64,000 nt of DNA, from contig JACOMY010000003.1 in the NCBI GenBank assembly GCA_014324045.1, positions 1-64,000 of the forward strand, written 5' to 3'. The notes below the pieces were generated by a model. That model was not told the DNA's origin. It worked only from the letters and a program-made list of their open reading frames with translations, and made no database searches. The DNA comes from Rhodospirillales bacterium. GTDB lineage: Bacteria > Pseudomonadota > Alphaproteobacteria > Kiloniellales > JACOMY01. Position 1 is the stretch's first letter. Each line of letters begins with the position of its first letter. Of the stretch, positions 38,618 to 45,816 are shown one piece after another. The translations under genes were made by a program, and so were the position numbers.

Positions 38618-38655
38618 ACCGCCTCCGGCGGGCGGGACCGCCTCCGGCGGGCGGG
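38618..38655 (-). repeat. 19-bp tandem duplication that breaks hsdR
   Basis: ACCGCCTCCGGCGGGCGGG (plus strand) occurs exactly twice, 38618-38636 and 38637-38655. Nineteen is not a multiple of three, so the second copy shifts the hsdR frame. With a single copy the frame is continuous. Confidence 0.95.
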
Positions 38656-38670
38656 ACCGCCGGGTCCGGG

Positions 38671-38702
38671 TCCTCCGGGTCCTCCGGGTCCTCCGGGTCC
38701 TC
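38671..38702 (-). repeat. 9-bp tandem repeats in hsdR
   Basis: TCCTCCGGG (plus strand) is repeated three times plus a partial copy, encoding a run of (E-D-P) tripeptides. It is in frame by itself and lies 15 bp from the frame-breaking duplication, making this segment a slippage-prone hot spot. Confidence 0.92.
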
Positions 38703-40833
38703 TTCGTTCGCCACCCAGGAAAAGATCGTTGCGACCGTCAGGTCATGCTCCCCGGCCTCCGCCTTGGCCTTGAACAGGCCGTAGCAGGTCCGCAGTGCCT
38801 CTATGCTGGACAGGCAGAACAGCCCGGTGAAAGGCCCGGCCGTGGGTTTTGCGCCCATGGTGTTCGACGATGTAATCCACCACCTTGTCCAGCCGTTCCG
38901 GCGCTTCCAGAACCTTCTTGGGCGCATCGTCCCCGACCCCAGTCTCAAGAGCTTCTTCCTCAAGGGCTTCTTCCTGCCCCTTGCGCTTGACGGTGCGCAC
39001 GTAGTCCACGGCAAATCTCAGGACGTTTTCGTCCCGGATGGCATCGGTGATCACATAGCGGTGCAGTTCATCCCCGAACAGATCCTTCGTGGTCCGGCTG
39101 CGCCCGCCCATCTTCACGGCGTTTTCCACGAAGATCGGCGTGCCGGTGAACCCGAACAGCTGCACCTCGCGGAAATACTGGGTGATCCGCCTGTGCGTCT
39201 CCCCGAACTGGCTGCGGTGGCATTCGTCGAAGATGAACACCATGCGCTTGTCGCGCAGCGCCTGCATTGCCGCCTGATGGGTCTTGCGCGAGATGGCTGC
39301 GTTCAGCTTCTGCAGCGTGGTCACGATCAGGCGGGTGTTGGCATCGCCAAGCTGGTCCACCAGCGCGCGGGTGTTTTCCGTGCCGTCCACGCTGTCCCGG
39401 CGGTAGGCGTTGAATTCCTTCACCGTCTGGAAGTCGAGGTCGCGGCGGTCCACCACGAAGACCACCTTGTGCACCTCCGGCTCATGGGTCAGCAGCTGCG
39501 CCGTCTTGAAGGATGTGAGGGTCTTGCCCGATCCGGTGGTGTGCCAGATATAGCCGTTCCGGCGGGTGCCGTCCCGCACCCGCGCCGCAATCGCCTCCAC
39601 CGCATAGACCTGATAGGACCGCAGCACCATCGGCACCGCCCAAGTCTCGTTCAGCACGATATGCTGGGCGATCGTCTTCGACAGCTGGCAGGGTTCGAGA
39701 AAGGCCGCGGCAAAAGCCTCGAGCCGGTTGATCGGGCGGTTTTCCCGGTCGGCCCAGGCGAAGGTCTGCCGCCAGTCCCGCTTGTCCGGCGGCACATTGG
39801 CGAAATAGCGCGTGTTCACCCCGTTGCTGATGACGAAGATCTGAACATAGCCGAACAGGCCGTAGCCCGCCCTGTAGCTCTCCCGATGATAGCGTCCCGT
39901 CTGGTTGAAGGCTTCCTTCAGTTCCAGCCCGCGCCGCTTCAGTTCGATCTGACAGAGCGGCAGGCCGTTGACCAGCAGCGTCACGTCGTAGCGGTTGACC
40001 CGGCTGCCGGTCATGGTGATTTGCCGCGCCACCTGATAGCGGTTCTTGCACCATTGGGCCCGATCGATCAGTTCCAGATAGCCGACCGTGCCGTCGCTGC
40101 GGCGGTAGTCCAGCCTGTCCCGCAGGGTCTTTGCCTTGTCGAAGCTGTTGCCCCGCGACAGGCCGGTCAGCACCTGGGCAAATTCCGCTTCCGACAGCGT
40201 CACCCCGTTGTGCACCTCAAGCTGCGCCTTGAGATTGCCGATAAGCGCCGCCTCGTCCGGGAGAGCGGCCGGCCTCCAGCCCATGCCCGCCAGTTGCCGG
40301 ACCAGTTCGCTTTCCAGTTGCCGTTCCGTCTGGGTGCTCATTTTGCAAATAGTCCCTGCATCAGCCCGCGCTTCCATTTCTTCCAGCCCGCCAATTGTTG
40401 TGCGGTCGTCTCGATCCGCCGGTCAAGGGCGGACAGGAAGGCAGCGATTTTCTGTTGTTCGGCGGGATGGGGGAATTTTGTCTGGAGACGCTCTATGGTT
40501 TCGACTGACAGACCTGGCTGTGCTTGCCCTGTCGCAAAACGATTCAGGTTCATTCAATCCAATTCGTAATATAGCCAAATGGTATTAGCCTGGATATTTG
40601 GAAAAACTACTATCGCGTGCTCAGTGGCGTGAAAATCGCCCGATACAAGCTGGACATTTCCGCATAGAGCGCCTTGCCGTCCGATAAGTGCAAACGTACC
40701 GGATTGTGTCTTACTGCTTGTGTACCCACGGAGCCCATTTGCTCCAAAACACGGAAATAAACCTTCCTGAGGCGTATCAGAAATCTCTGACGCTGAAACG
40801 AAGTTACCCGACCTATAGCGACCCACCTCCCCA

Positions 40834-40886
40834 AGCCGCTTCACCTGCCAATCCGGGAAGTTTCGGCCCTGCGCATCCTTGAAGCG
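40834..40886. repeat. Direct repeat within hsdS, copy 2
   Basis: These 53 bases match 41377-41429 at most positions and encode the boundary element LRFKDAQGRNFPDWQ that opens the second target-recognition half. Such repeats allow swapping of recognition domains by recombination. Confidence 0.8.
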
Positions 40887-41376
40887 GAGGTCCCGGCTGA
40901 ACAGCTTCTGCATCAGCCCGCGCTTGTAGCGGGTCAAAAGCGCCCGGCGGCGCTCAAGCAGCGCAATCCGCCGGTCAACCGCGGACAGGAAGGCAGCGAT
41001 TTTCGATTGTTCGGCGGAATCGGGAAAGCGTCCTTTTTTCTTACCGTAGTCTTTGAAATAAACGTGAGGGATTGTGCTTCCGGTCGAGTATGCCGCAAAA
41101 TTTATCTGAGACATCCAGTAGTAGATGAACTTTGTGCTGTTACCGCCAGATGCCGTCACACTTTCAAGTGTTCCAAGAACAGAAGATTGTGACGGGCAAT
41201 AGTATAGACGGCCTACGCCCGCACCGTCTTTAACCACCCCTATGTGCGGTTCATCGGATGAAAAGTAATCGACGAAGCCAGCTATACCGTTTGCACCGTA
41301 AACAGGATAATCCCCCGATGATGTTTCGAGGCTACGGGCTCTTATGCTGGAAGCGGTTTTGTGCGCCACCTCTTCC

Positions 41377-41429
41377 AGCCGCTTCATCTGCCAATCCGGG
41401 AAGGCCCGGCCCTGCGCGTCCTTGAAGCG
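41377..41429. repeat. Direct repeat within hsdS, copy 1
   Basis: Partner of 40834-40886; encodes LRFKDAQGRAFPDWQ at the HsdS N-terminus. Confidence 0.8.
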
Positions 41430-41448
41430 CAGGGCCGGGGCAGGCGGT

Positions 41449-41796
41449 TCAGACACGGCGGGACAGGACCCCGGAGGAGAAAGACCCGAAGGAAAAGGGC
41501 ACAGCCTGCCGCCGGATCCGGCTGCGGAAGTCCTCGCTGACAGCGCTCAGGTCCACCAGGTCCACCCGGTAGGGCAGGCGGGACTCGGTGAAGGCGTCCT
41601 TAAGCCGCGACAGCGTGACGGCGGGCAGCGGCCCTGCCGGCCCTTCGAGGGCAAGATCGAGATCGGACCCGCGGTGCACCCGCCCCGTGGCGCGGCTGCC
41701 GAACACCCGGACCTTGCAACCGGCGGGCAGGCTCTCCGCCAGAACATCCCGGACGATCCGGGCTTCGGCAGCTGCGATCTCAGGCTTTCGGGTCAT
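41449..41796 (-). CDS. MNT-type nucleotidyltransferase (antitoxin-like)
   Basis: A 115-residue minimal nucleotidyltransferase. The active-site pattern G-S-x10-D-x-D is intact in FGSRATGRVHRGSDLDLAL (about residues 33-51), with the third acidic residue in VDLVDLS. Such proteins pair with HEPN proteins; in studied HEPN/MNT modules the MNT partner AMPylates and silences the HEPN RNase. It overlaps the upstream HEPN gene by 17 bp and hsdS by 8 bp, so it is translated as part of the restriction operon. A TTG at 41817 is an alternative start. Confidence 0.85.
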   Translation of the reverse strand: MTRKPEIAAAEARIVRDVLAESLPAGCKVRVFGSRATGRVHRGSDLDLALEGPAGPLPAVTLSRLKDAFTESRLPYRVDLVDLSAVSEDFRSRIRRQAVPFSFGSFSSGVLSRRV

Positions 41797-42196
41797 GAAA
41801 CTCGGCCAGCCGGTCAAGCAGGAAGCGCGCTTCCGCCGCGAAGGCGGGAAGATTGCCGGCGATAGCCTTGGCCCGGTGTTCGTCGTAGCCCTGTGCGGTT
41901 GCGGCCCGGTCGTCGCGGTACTGCCACCAGCGATCCCAGCTGTGGAGGAGAATCCCGGCCCCGTAGGCTTCCCGGATACGATCCTGGAACGCCATTTTCT
42001 GCACTGCGCCCGGATCGGCGCCGGTCATCGCAAGATGCCGGTCGATCGTCTTGGTAGCGAGGGCATAGCAATACTCGAAGCGCTGGATGCAGGCATCACG
42101 GACAAAGGCGTTGCCGCTGTCGCGGGCATATTCCGTCAGCCCCTGGTCCAGCGTCTCCAGCGCCCGGCGCAGGGACGAAAGATCGAGTCTGTCCAC
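41780..42196 (-). CDS. HEPN / nucleotidyltransferase substrate-binding protein (HI0074-type)
   Basis: A 138-residue helical protein of the HI0074 (NTSB) branch of HEPN proteins: DRLDLSSLRRALETLDQGL at the start, FVRDACIQRFEYCYALATKT in the middle. The family signature R-N-x-T-x-H-x-Y appears here as RAATAQGY (about residue 105): Arg and Tyr are kept but the expected His is Gln, so the RxxxxH RNase motif is not intact. I start it at GTG 42196 because GGAAGGG lies six bases upstream; GTG 42211 is possible. It forms an overlapping pair with the MNT gene, embedded between hsdM and hsdS. Confidence 0.8.
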   Translation of the reverse strand: MDRLDLSSLRRALETLDQGLTEYARDSGNAFVRDACIQRFEYCYALATKTIDRHLAMTGADPGAVQKMAFQDRIREAYGAGILLHSWDRWWQYRDDRAATAQGYDEHRAKAIAGNLPAFAAEARFLLDRLAEFHDPKA

Positions 42197-42212
42197 GGGA
42201 CGCCCTTCCACT

Positions 42213-42286
42213 GCGCTCAGGAGGCCGGCGGCTCGACAAGATCGAGACGCCGCTCGATCCGCTCGACGCGGCGGGCCAGAGCGTCA
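42213..42286. repeat. Direct repeat, copy 1 (3' end of coiled-coil gene)
   Basis: These 74 bases differ from 42752-42825 at three positions. They encode the shared C-terminus ALARRVERIERRLDLVEPPAS of the two small coiled-coil proteins. Confidence 0.92.
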
Positions 42287-42465
42287 GCTTCCACATTGTG
42301 CTCAAGGTCTCGCTGAACAAGAACCGCCAAATGGCCCTCAACCGCCGCCAGCCGGTTTTCCACCCGTCCCAGTCGTTCGGAAACACTGCGTATTTCACCG
42401 CGCAGTGCCTTGAGGTTCTCAAGCAGAAGCGCGTTGGTGACGGTTTCAGACATAAGGTCAGACAT
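42217..42465 (-). CDS. Small coiled-coil protein, paralogue 1
   Basis: An 82-residue protein predicted to be one long helix with heptad-like spacing (RGEIRSVSERLGRVENRLAA and onwards). The N-terminus VTNALLLENLKA and C-terminus VERIERRLDLVEPPAS are nearly identical to those of paralogue 2 (42756-43013), while the middle 40 residues differ. Function unknown. Paralogue 2 aligns with Met at 42453, so that ATG may be the true start; 42465 is the longer option. It lies 6 to 20 bp upstream of the HEPN gene. Confidence 0.7.
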   Translation of the reverse strand: MSDLMSETVTNALLLENLKALRGEIRSVSERLGRVENRLAAVEGHLAVLVQRDLEHNVEADALARRVERIERRLDLVEPPAS

Positions 42466-42755
42466 GGTGGCCGGTTCCGTCCTCGTTCGCTCTGTGCCGC
42501 GCTCTTTGGGTTTGCGTGCTCTCTGGGCGCGTCTTGCCGGTAGCATAGAGACAACAGCGCCCCAACAAAACCGCTTGGCTGTATAATCCCGCCTTGGGGA
42601 TTTTGCCAAGCGCCGCTTGCGCGGCTATGGCCGACCCCGCGCTCGCTCTGCTCCGAAACTCCGCCGGAATCCCCCGGAGCGACCCGGCAATCTGCTGGAA
42701 AGGGCGGAAAGCCCGGGCCTGCCCGGCCCGGGTCCCAAGTCATTCGGGCCAGCGC
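42466..42755. other. Spacer between the coiled-coil paralogues
   Basis: A 290-bp segment without a supported gene. It is long for a gap inside an operon, and could carry an internal promoter for paralogue 1 and the HEPN/MNT pair. A GC-rich palindrome (GCCCGGGCCTGCCCGGCCCGGG region, about 42710-42732) is present. Confidence 0.45.
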
Positions 42756-42825
42756 TCAGGACGCCGGCGGCTCGACAAGATCGAGGCGCCGCTCAATCCG
42801 CTCGACGCGGCGGGCCAGAGCGTCA
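42752..42825. repeat. Direct repeat, copy 2 (3' end of coiled-coil gene)
   Basis: Partner of 42213-42286, 539 bp away; encodes the C-terminus of paralogue 2. Confidence 0.92.
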
Positions 42826-43013
42826 AAATCGCTCCGAACATGTGACACACTGCCGACCATCGTCGCCAAATCCGCCTTCATTGTGGATAGATGGGCTTCT
42901 ACATCCGCAAGATGCTGTTCGGTCCGGTCAAACCGGCGGTCTTGTTCCGTCAGCTTCGCTTGGATTGCCTTGAGGTTTTCAAGCAGAAGTGCGTTGGTGA
43001 CGTTTTCAGACAT
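42756..43013 (-). CDS. Small coiled-coil protein, paralogue 2
   Basis: An 85-residue helical protein beginning MSENVTNALLLENLKAIQAK and ending ERIERRLDLVEPPAS. The variable middle (EQDRRFDRTEQHLADVEAHL and following) has clear heptads, suggesting a coiled coil that may pair with paralogue 1, itself, or the helices of HsdS. It lies 156 bp downstream of hsdM. Similar short coiled-coil ORFs occur near type I restriction genes in other bacteria as far as I recall; no function is known to me. Confidence 0.75.
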   Translation of the reverse strand: MSENVTNALLLENLKAIQAKLTEQDRRFDRTEQHLADVEAHLSTMKADLATMVGSVSHVRSDFDALARRVERIERRLDLVEPPAS

Positions 43014-43169
43014 GGGGATCTGTTTCCCTCTTGTTTGGGAAGCGGTTTAGCCGACGATTTTCAAGAGGGCGGGTGTATTTTTCAACAGCTTTCCAGAGAG
43101 CAGTGTCTGGCGTTGCATCCCTTAAGCCTTCACCCTGTGCCCGTTCGGGTCCTGCTTGCCCAATTTTAC

Positions 43170-44765
43170 TTATGAACGCCGCCGCCCAGGGCCATTCTTT
43201 GCCGCACCCCCGGTCTTGAACGGGGGCGCGATCCCCAGTTCGGCACAAAACCCGGCAATCTCCCGGTCTATATCGGCAGCTTCCCGGTCCAGGGCCAGCA
43301 GATCGGACGCCACGGCGGCAAGATCGACCGGCTCTTCCTCCTCGAACCCATCGACGTAGCGCGGGATGTTGAGGTTGAAGCCGTTTTCCTCGATCTCGAC
43401 CATGGGCGCGGCATGGGCGTAGCGTTCCACCTCCTGCCGCGCGGCCCATGTGGCAAGGATGCGATCGACATGGGCAGCGGTCAGGGTATTCTTGTTTCCG
43501 TCTTTCTCGAACTCCCGGCTGGCATCGATGAACAGGATATCGCCGTCCCGCTCCCGGCAGGTCTTGAGCACCAGCACGCAGGCCGTAATGGATGTGCCGT
43601 AGAAGAGGTTGTGCGGCAAGCCGATCACTGCGTCCAGAACATTCATCTCGCGGACGATATGTTCGCGGATCGCCGCTTCGGCGGCACCCCTGAACAGAAC
43701 CCCATGCGGCAGGATCACGGCGGCGGTGCCGTTGTCGGCCAGATGGTGGACACAATGCTGCACGAAAGCGTAATCCGCCTTGGAGGCAGGCGCTATGCGC
43801 CCGTAGCGGGCAAAGCGCTCATCGTTGGCGTTGAGCGGGTTCCTGTCGCCCTTCCACTTCGCCGAGAAGGGCGGATTGGCGACGATGGCATCGAAGGACT
43901 GGCCGCGATGCGCCGGCTCTTCCAGCGTGTCGCCCTGGCGGATGTCGAAGCGGCTGTAGTGAATATTGTGCAGCAACATGTTCATCCGCGCCAGGTTGTA
44001 GGTGGTGCGGTTCAACTCTTGCCCGTGAAAGCTGCCAACCTCCACTTCCTGACCGATCCGGAGCAGAAGCGAGCCCGACCCGCAGGCCGGATCGTAGGCG
44101 GCCCGGATTTTGCCGCGCCCGTGACCGACCAACTTCGCCAGCAGTGTAGAGACCCGCGCGGGGGTGTAGAACTCCCCGGCTTTCTTGCCCGCGCCGGAGG
44201 CGAATTGCCCGATCAGGTATTCGTAGGCATCCCCTAGCACGTCGCCCCGGCCCTCCCCCATATGGAAGTCGATCCCGTCCAGATGGGCGATGACCCGGGC
44301 AATCAACCTGTTACGCTCACCGGGGGTTCTGCCCAGCCGCGAATTGTCAAGGTCCATGTCCTCGAAGAGGTGGATGAACTCTTTCTCGCTGTCCTGGCCG
44401 GTGGCGCTGTTTTCGATGCCGGTCAGGGTTTCCTTGATGTCATCGAGGATGAATGCCCCGTCCTTGCCCCGCTGCACCAGCACCCCGAACAAACGGTCGG
44501 GGGCGATGAAGTAGCCGAGCCTGTCGATGCACTCCTTGCGGATGATGCCGGCCTTCTCGCTGCCGGGGACCAAATCCGCGTATTCGGCCCCCTCCTCGGT
44601 TTCGAGAAGCTCGCGGGCACAAGCTTCCACCTTGCCGGAGAGGTATTTGAGGAACACGAAGCCGAGGATGTAATCGCGGAAGTCATCGGCGTCCATGCGC
44701 CCGCGCAATTCGTCGGCCACCTTCCAGAGCTGGCCATGCAACTGGCGTTTCTCGTCCCCGGTCAT
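43170..44765 (-). CDS. hsdM: Type I restriction-modification DNA methyltransferase subunit M
   Basis: A 531-residue N6-adenine methyltransferase subunit. Order: N-terminal HsdM helical domain (residues 1-150), then the catalytic domain with motif I DPACGSGSLLL (about 228-238) and motif IV NPPFS (about 295-299), both intact, preceded by GEFYTPARVSTLLAKLV. The C-terminal tail is basic (GGAAKNGPGRRRS). Unlike hsdR and hsdS it has no disruption. Activity needs HsdS for DNA recognition. Its ATG overlaps the stop of a small upstream ORF by 4 bp (ATGA). Confidence 0.95.
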   Translation of the reverse strand: MTGDEKRQLHGQLWKVADELRGRMDADDFRDYILGFVFLKYLSGKVEACARELLETEEGAEYADLVPGSEKAGIIRKECIDRLGYFIAPDRLFGVLVQRGKDGAFILDDIKETLTGIENSATGQDSEKEFIHLFEDMDLDNSRLGRTPGERNRLIARVIAHLDGIDFHMGEGRGDVLGDAYEYLIGQFASGAGKKAGEFYTPARVSTLLAKLVGHGRGKIRAAYDPACGSGSLLLRIGQEVEVGSFHGQELNRTTYNLARMNMLLHNIHYSRFDIRQGDTLEEPAHRGQSFDAIVANPPFSAKWKGDRNPLNANDERFARYGRIAPASKADYAFVQHCVHHLADNGTAAVILPHGVLFRGAAEAAIREHIVREMNVLDAVIGLPHNLFYGTSITACVLVLKTCRERDGDILFIDASREFEKDGNKNTLTAAHVDRILATWAARQEVERYAHAAPMVEIEENGFNLNIPRYVDGFEEEEPVDLAAVASDLLALDREAADIDREIAGFCAELGIAPPFKTGGAAKNGPGRRRS

Positions 44766-44998
44766 GCGGCCGCGACAAGATCGAATAGCGGCATCGTGTC
44801 TCTGGCCGGAGGGGGTGAATCGACCGGCCTGTCGTCAGTCGAACGTCCCCCGGTCGAAAAGCCCCCAGCCAGCCGGCTCCAGTCAACAAGACAGTCAACA
44901 AGAGTTTGTGACGGCGTAGCGGCCGGGCGGTGCCGGGGGTGGGCAGCCTTGAGGGTTTTGCTGGTGAATCTACGGCGCTTCATGGCGCGGTGCTTCAT
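44762..44998 (-). CDS. Small ORF coupled to hsdM (doubtful)
   Basis: A 78-residue reading frame, very basic at the N-terminus (MKHRAMKRRRFTSKTLK), ending LFDLVAAA at a TGA that overlaps the hsdM ATG. The overlap is the usual sign of translational coupling. Against it: no recognisable family, low-complexity composition, and a 12-bp repeat inside. It may be a leader peptide or control protein for the operon, or chance. Confidence 0.35.
   Translation of the reverse strand: MKHRAMKRRRFTSKTLKAAHPRHRPAATPSQTLVDCLVDWSRLAGGFSTGGRSTDDRPVDSPPPARDTMPLFDLVAAA
44820..44857. promoter_or_regulatory. Inverted repeat upstream of hsdM
   Basis: TCGACCGG (44820-44827) and CCGGTCGA (44850-44857) are exact inverse copies, 22 bp apart, within 100 bp of the hsdM start. 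This could be an operator or an mRNA stem-loop. No promoter elements were identified. Confidence 0.35.
44880..44903. repeat. 12-bp tandem duplication upstream of hsdM
   Basis: CAGTCAACAAGA occurs twice in a row (44880-44891, 44892-44903), inside the doubtful small ORF (in frame there) and in the presumed leader of the restriction operon. Confidence 0.92.
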
Positions 44999-45028
44999 AA
45001 CCCTGGGTATGCCCGGGAATGCGGCGGG

Positions 45029-45610
45029 CTACTCCTTGGTCAGCTCGTTATAAGCAGCCGTGAAGCCGGACAGCGAGAGTGTCATGTCTGCTCTGGCGCC
45101 GTTGCCCAAAATCATCGACACTTTCATCGCATTGCCGGCCTTCATGGCGCTGACCATTTGATCGCTCAAGACGAAGCCGGATTCGCAGATCTGCGGCCCG
45201 CAGACCTCAATCGGAACCTTGGTCACCTCGTTGCCGTCGATCGCGATCGTCAGATCCGTAGCGACGCTAAAGGTACTGGGCGGATCTGTGAGTTCGTAAG
45301 GCATGCGCAGCAGCATCACCATGGGCGCATCGGGCCTGAAAAAGCCGAACGCGCTCCAGAGCGCCAGGCGGCCGTCGGCCGTACGCACTTCCTGGAGGGC
45401 ACCGCAGGTGCGCGGTGTCGTCGTCTGGCAGACGATCTGCCAAGCCTGGAACGTGGGACCGAACTCGTTCTGAGGCTGAGCCGGCGCCTGCTGATCCTGT
45501 GCTTGTTCTTGGGCCAGGCCCGCCGTGGCCGCAAGACCGATAACCAGAGCCGTCGCCAGACCGGCCATCGCGCGGCGCGGCGAACGCAAAAGGGATGTAT
45601 CGAACGTCAT
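45029..45610 (-). CDS. Invasion associated locus B (IalB) family protein
   Basis: A 193-residue exported protein. After MTFDTSLLRSPRRAM a hydrophobic signal segment ends near AGLAQEQ (about residue 35), followed by a Gln/Pro-rich linker and the IalB domain: FQAWQIVCQTTTPRTCGALQ and IEVCGPQICESGFVLSDQ, with two cysteine pairs fit for disulfides. The name comes from Bartonella; in non-pathogens the role is unknown. I chose ATG 45610, since the upstream open frame lacks a signal peptide. It diverges from alaS and forms the right border of the restriction island. Confidence 0.88.
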   Translation of the reverse strand: MTFDTSLLRSPRRAMAGLATALVIGLAATAGLAQEQAQDQQAPAQPQNEFGPTFQAWQIVCQTTTPRTCGALQEVRTADGRLALWSAFGFFRPDAPMVMLLRMPYELTDPPSTFSVATDLTIAIDGNEVTKVPIEVCGPQICESGFVLSDQMVSAMKAGNAMKVSMILGNGARADMTLSLSGFTAAYNELTKE

Positions 45611-45816
45611 GGCAAGTCGTTTAGCGCAAGTTGTCGGCGCCGGCCAGTGTGCAAGATCGGCAGCAATGAGATTTTTTGTCTCCCGCGCTGCAGCGGCGCC
45701 CCGCAGCGCAGTTCCATCCCCACACTTAGCACTTACCCACGAAACTCTTGCCCAGCGGCGTGGAAAAGACGAGTTATTAGGGCCGCGCGCAAGACAGAAG
45801 CAAACAACCGAAGCCA

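Larger units (their letters stand above)
37472..40341 (-). pseudogene. hsdR: Type I restriction endonuclease subunit R, disrupted by two frameshifts
   Basis: Three adjoining frames together encode a complete EcoR124-like HsdR of roughly 950 residues, the DNA-translocating and cutting subunit. Fragment 1 (from ATG 40341) holds the PD-(D/E)xK nuclease (QIELKRRG), Walker A (HTTGSGKTLTSFK), FIFDECHRSQFGE and GFTGTPIF. The frame breaks at 38830-38832, where removing one T from CCTTTCACC on the coding strand restores THGRAFTGLFCLSS. The second frame breaks at the 19-bp duplication 38618-38655; deleting one copy restores GRDALEAAIGDYNRRFGTNY. Fragment 3 continues with REIDILLVVNMFLTGFDSP to the end. 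The two insertions do not compensate. ATG 40341 overlaps the hsdS stop (ATGA). Confidence 0.9.
40338..41456 (-). pseudogene. hsdS: Type I restriction specificity subunit S, interrupted by an in-frame stop
   Basis: One reading frame from GTG 41456 encodes 300 residues, meets TGA at 40554-40556, and continues in the same frame for 71 residues from an ATG at 40553 directly after the stop. The whole is a normal HsdS: target-recognition domain 1, conserved central helix (EQSKIAAFLSAVDRRIALLE), domain 2, and the C-terminal helix (EQQKIAAFLSALDRRIETT). The stop falls late in domain 2, just before NLNRFATGQAQPGLS, a motif normally read through. Each half begins with LRFKDAQGR.FPDWQ.KRL. Re-initiation at TGAATG could yield a split protein. 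Recognition sequence unknown. The start overlaps the MNT gene by 8 bp. Confidence 0.85.

Noticed and set aside
38618-38702. CRISPR-like array in hsdR
   Set aside because: The units are 9 and 19 bp, directly adjacent without spacers, and lie in coding sequence; they are slippage repeats.
37472-40341. Programmed ribosomal frameshifting in hsdR
   Set aside because: Neither shift site has a slippery heptamer with downstream structure, and one coincides with an exact duplication; mutation is simpler.
42617-42973. Plus-strand open frames in the coiled-coil region
   Set aside because: They are shadows of the minus-strand coiled-coil genes; the minus frames alone show paralogy and conserved caps.
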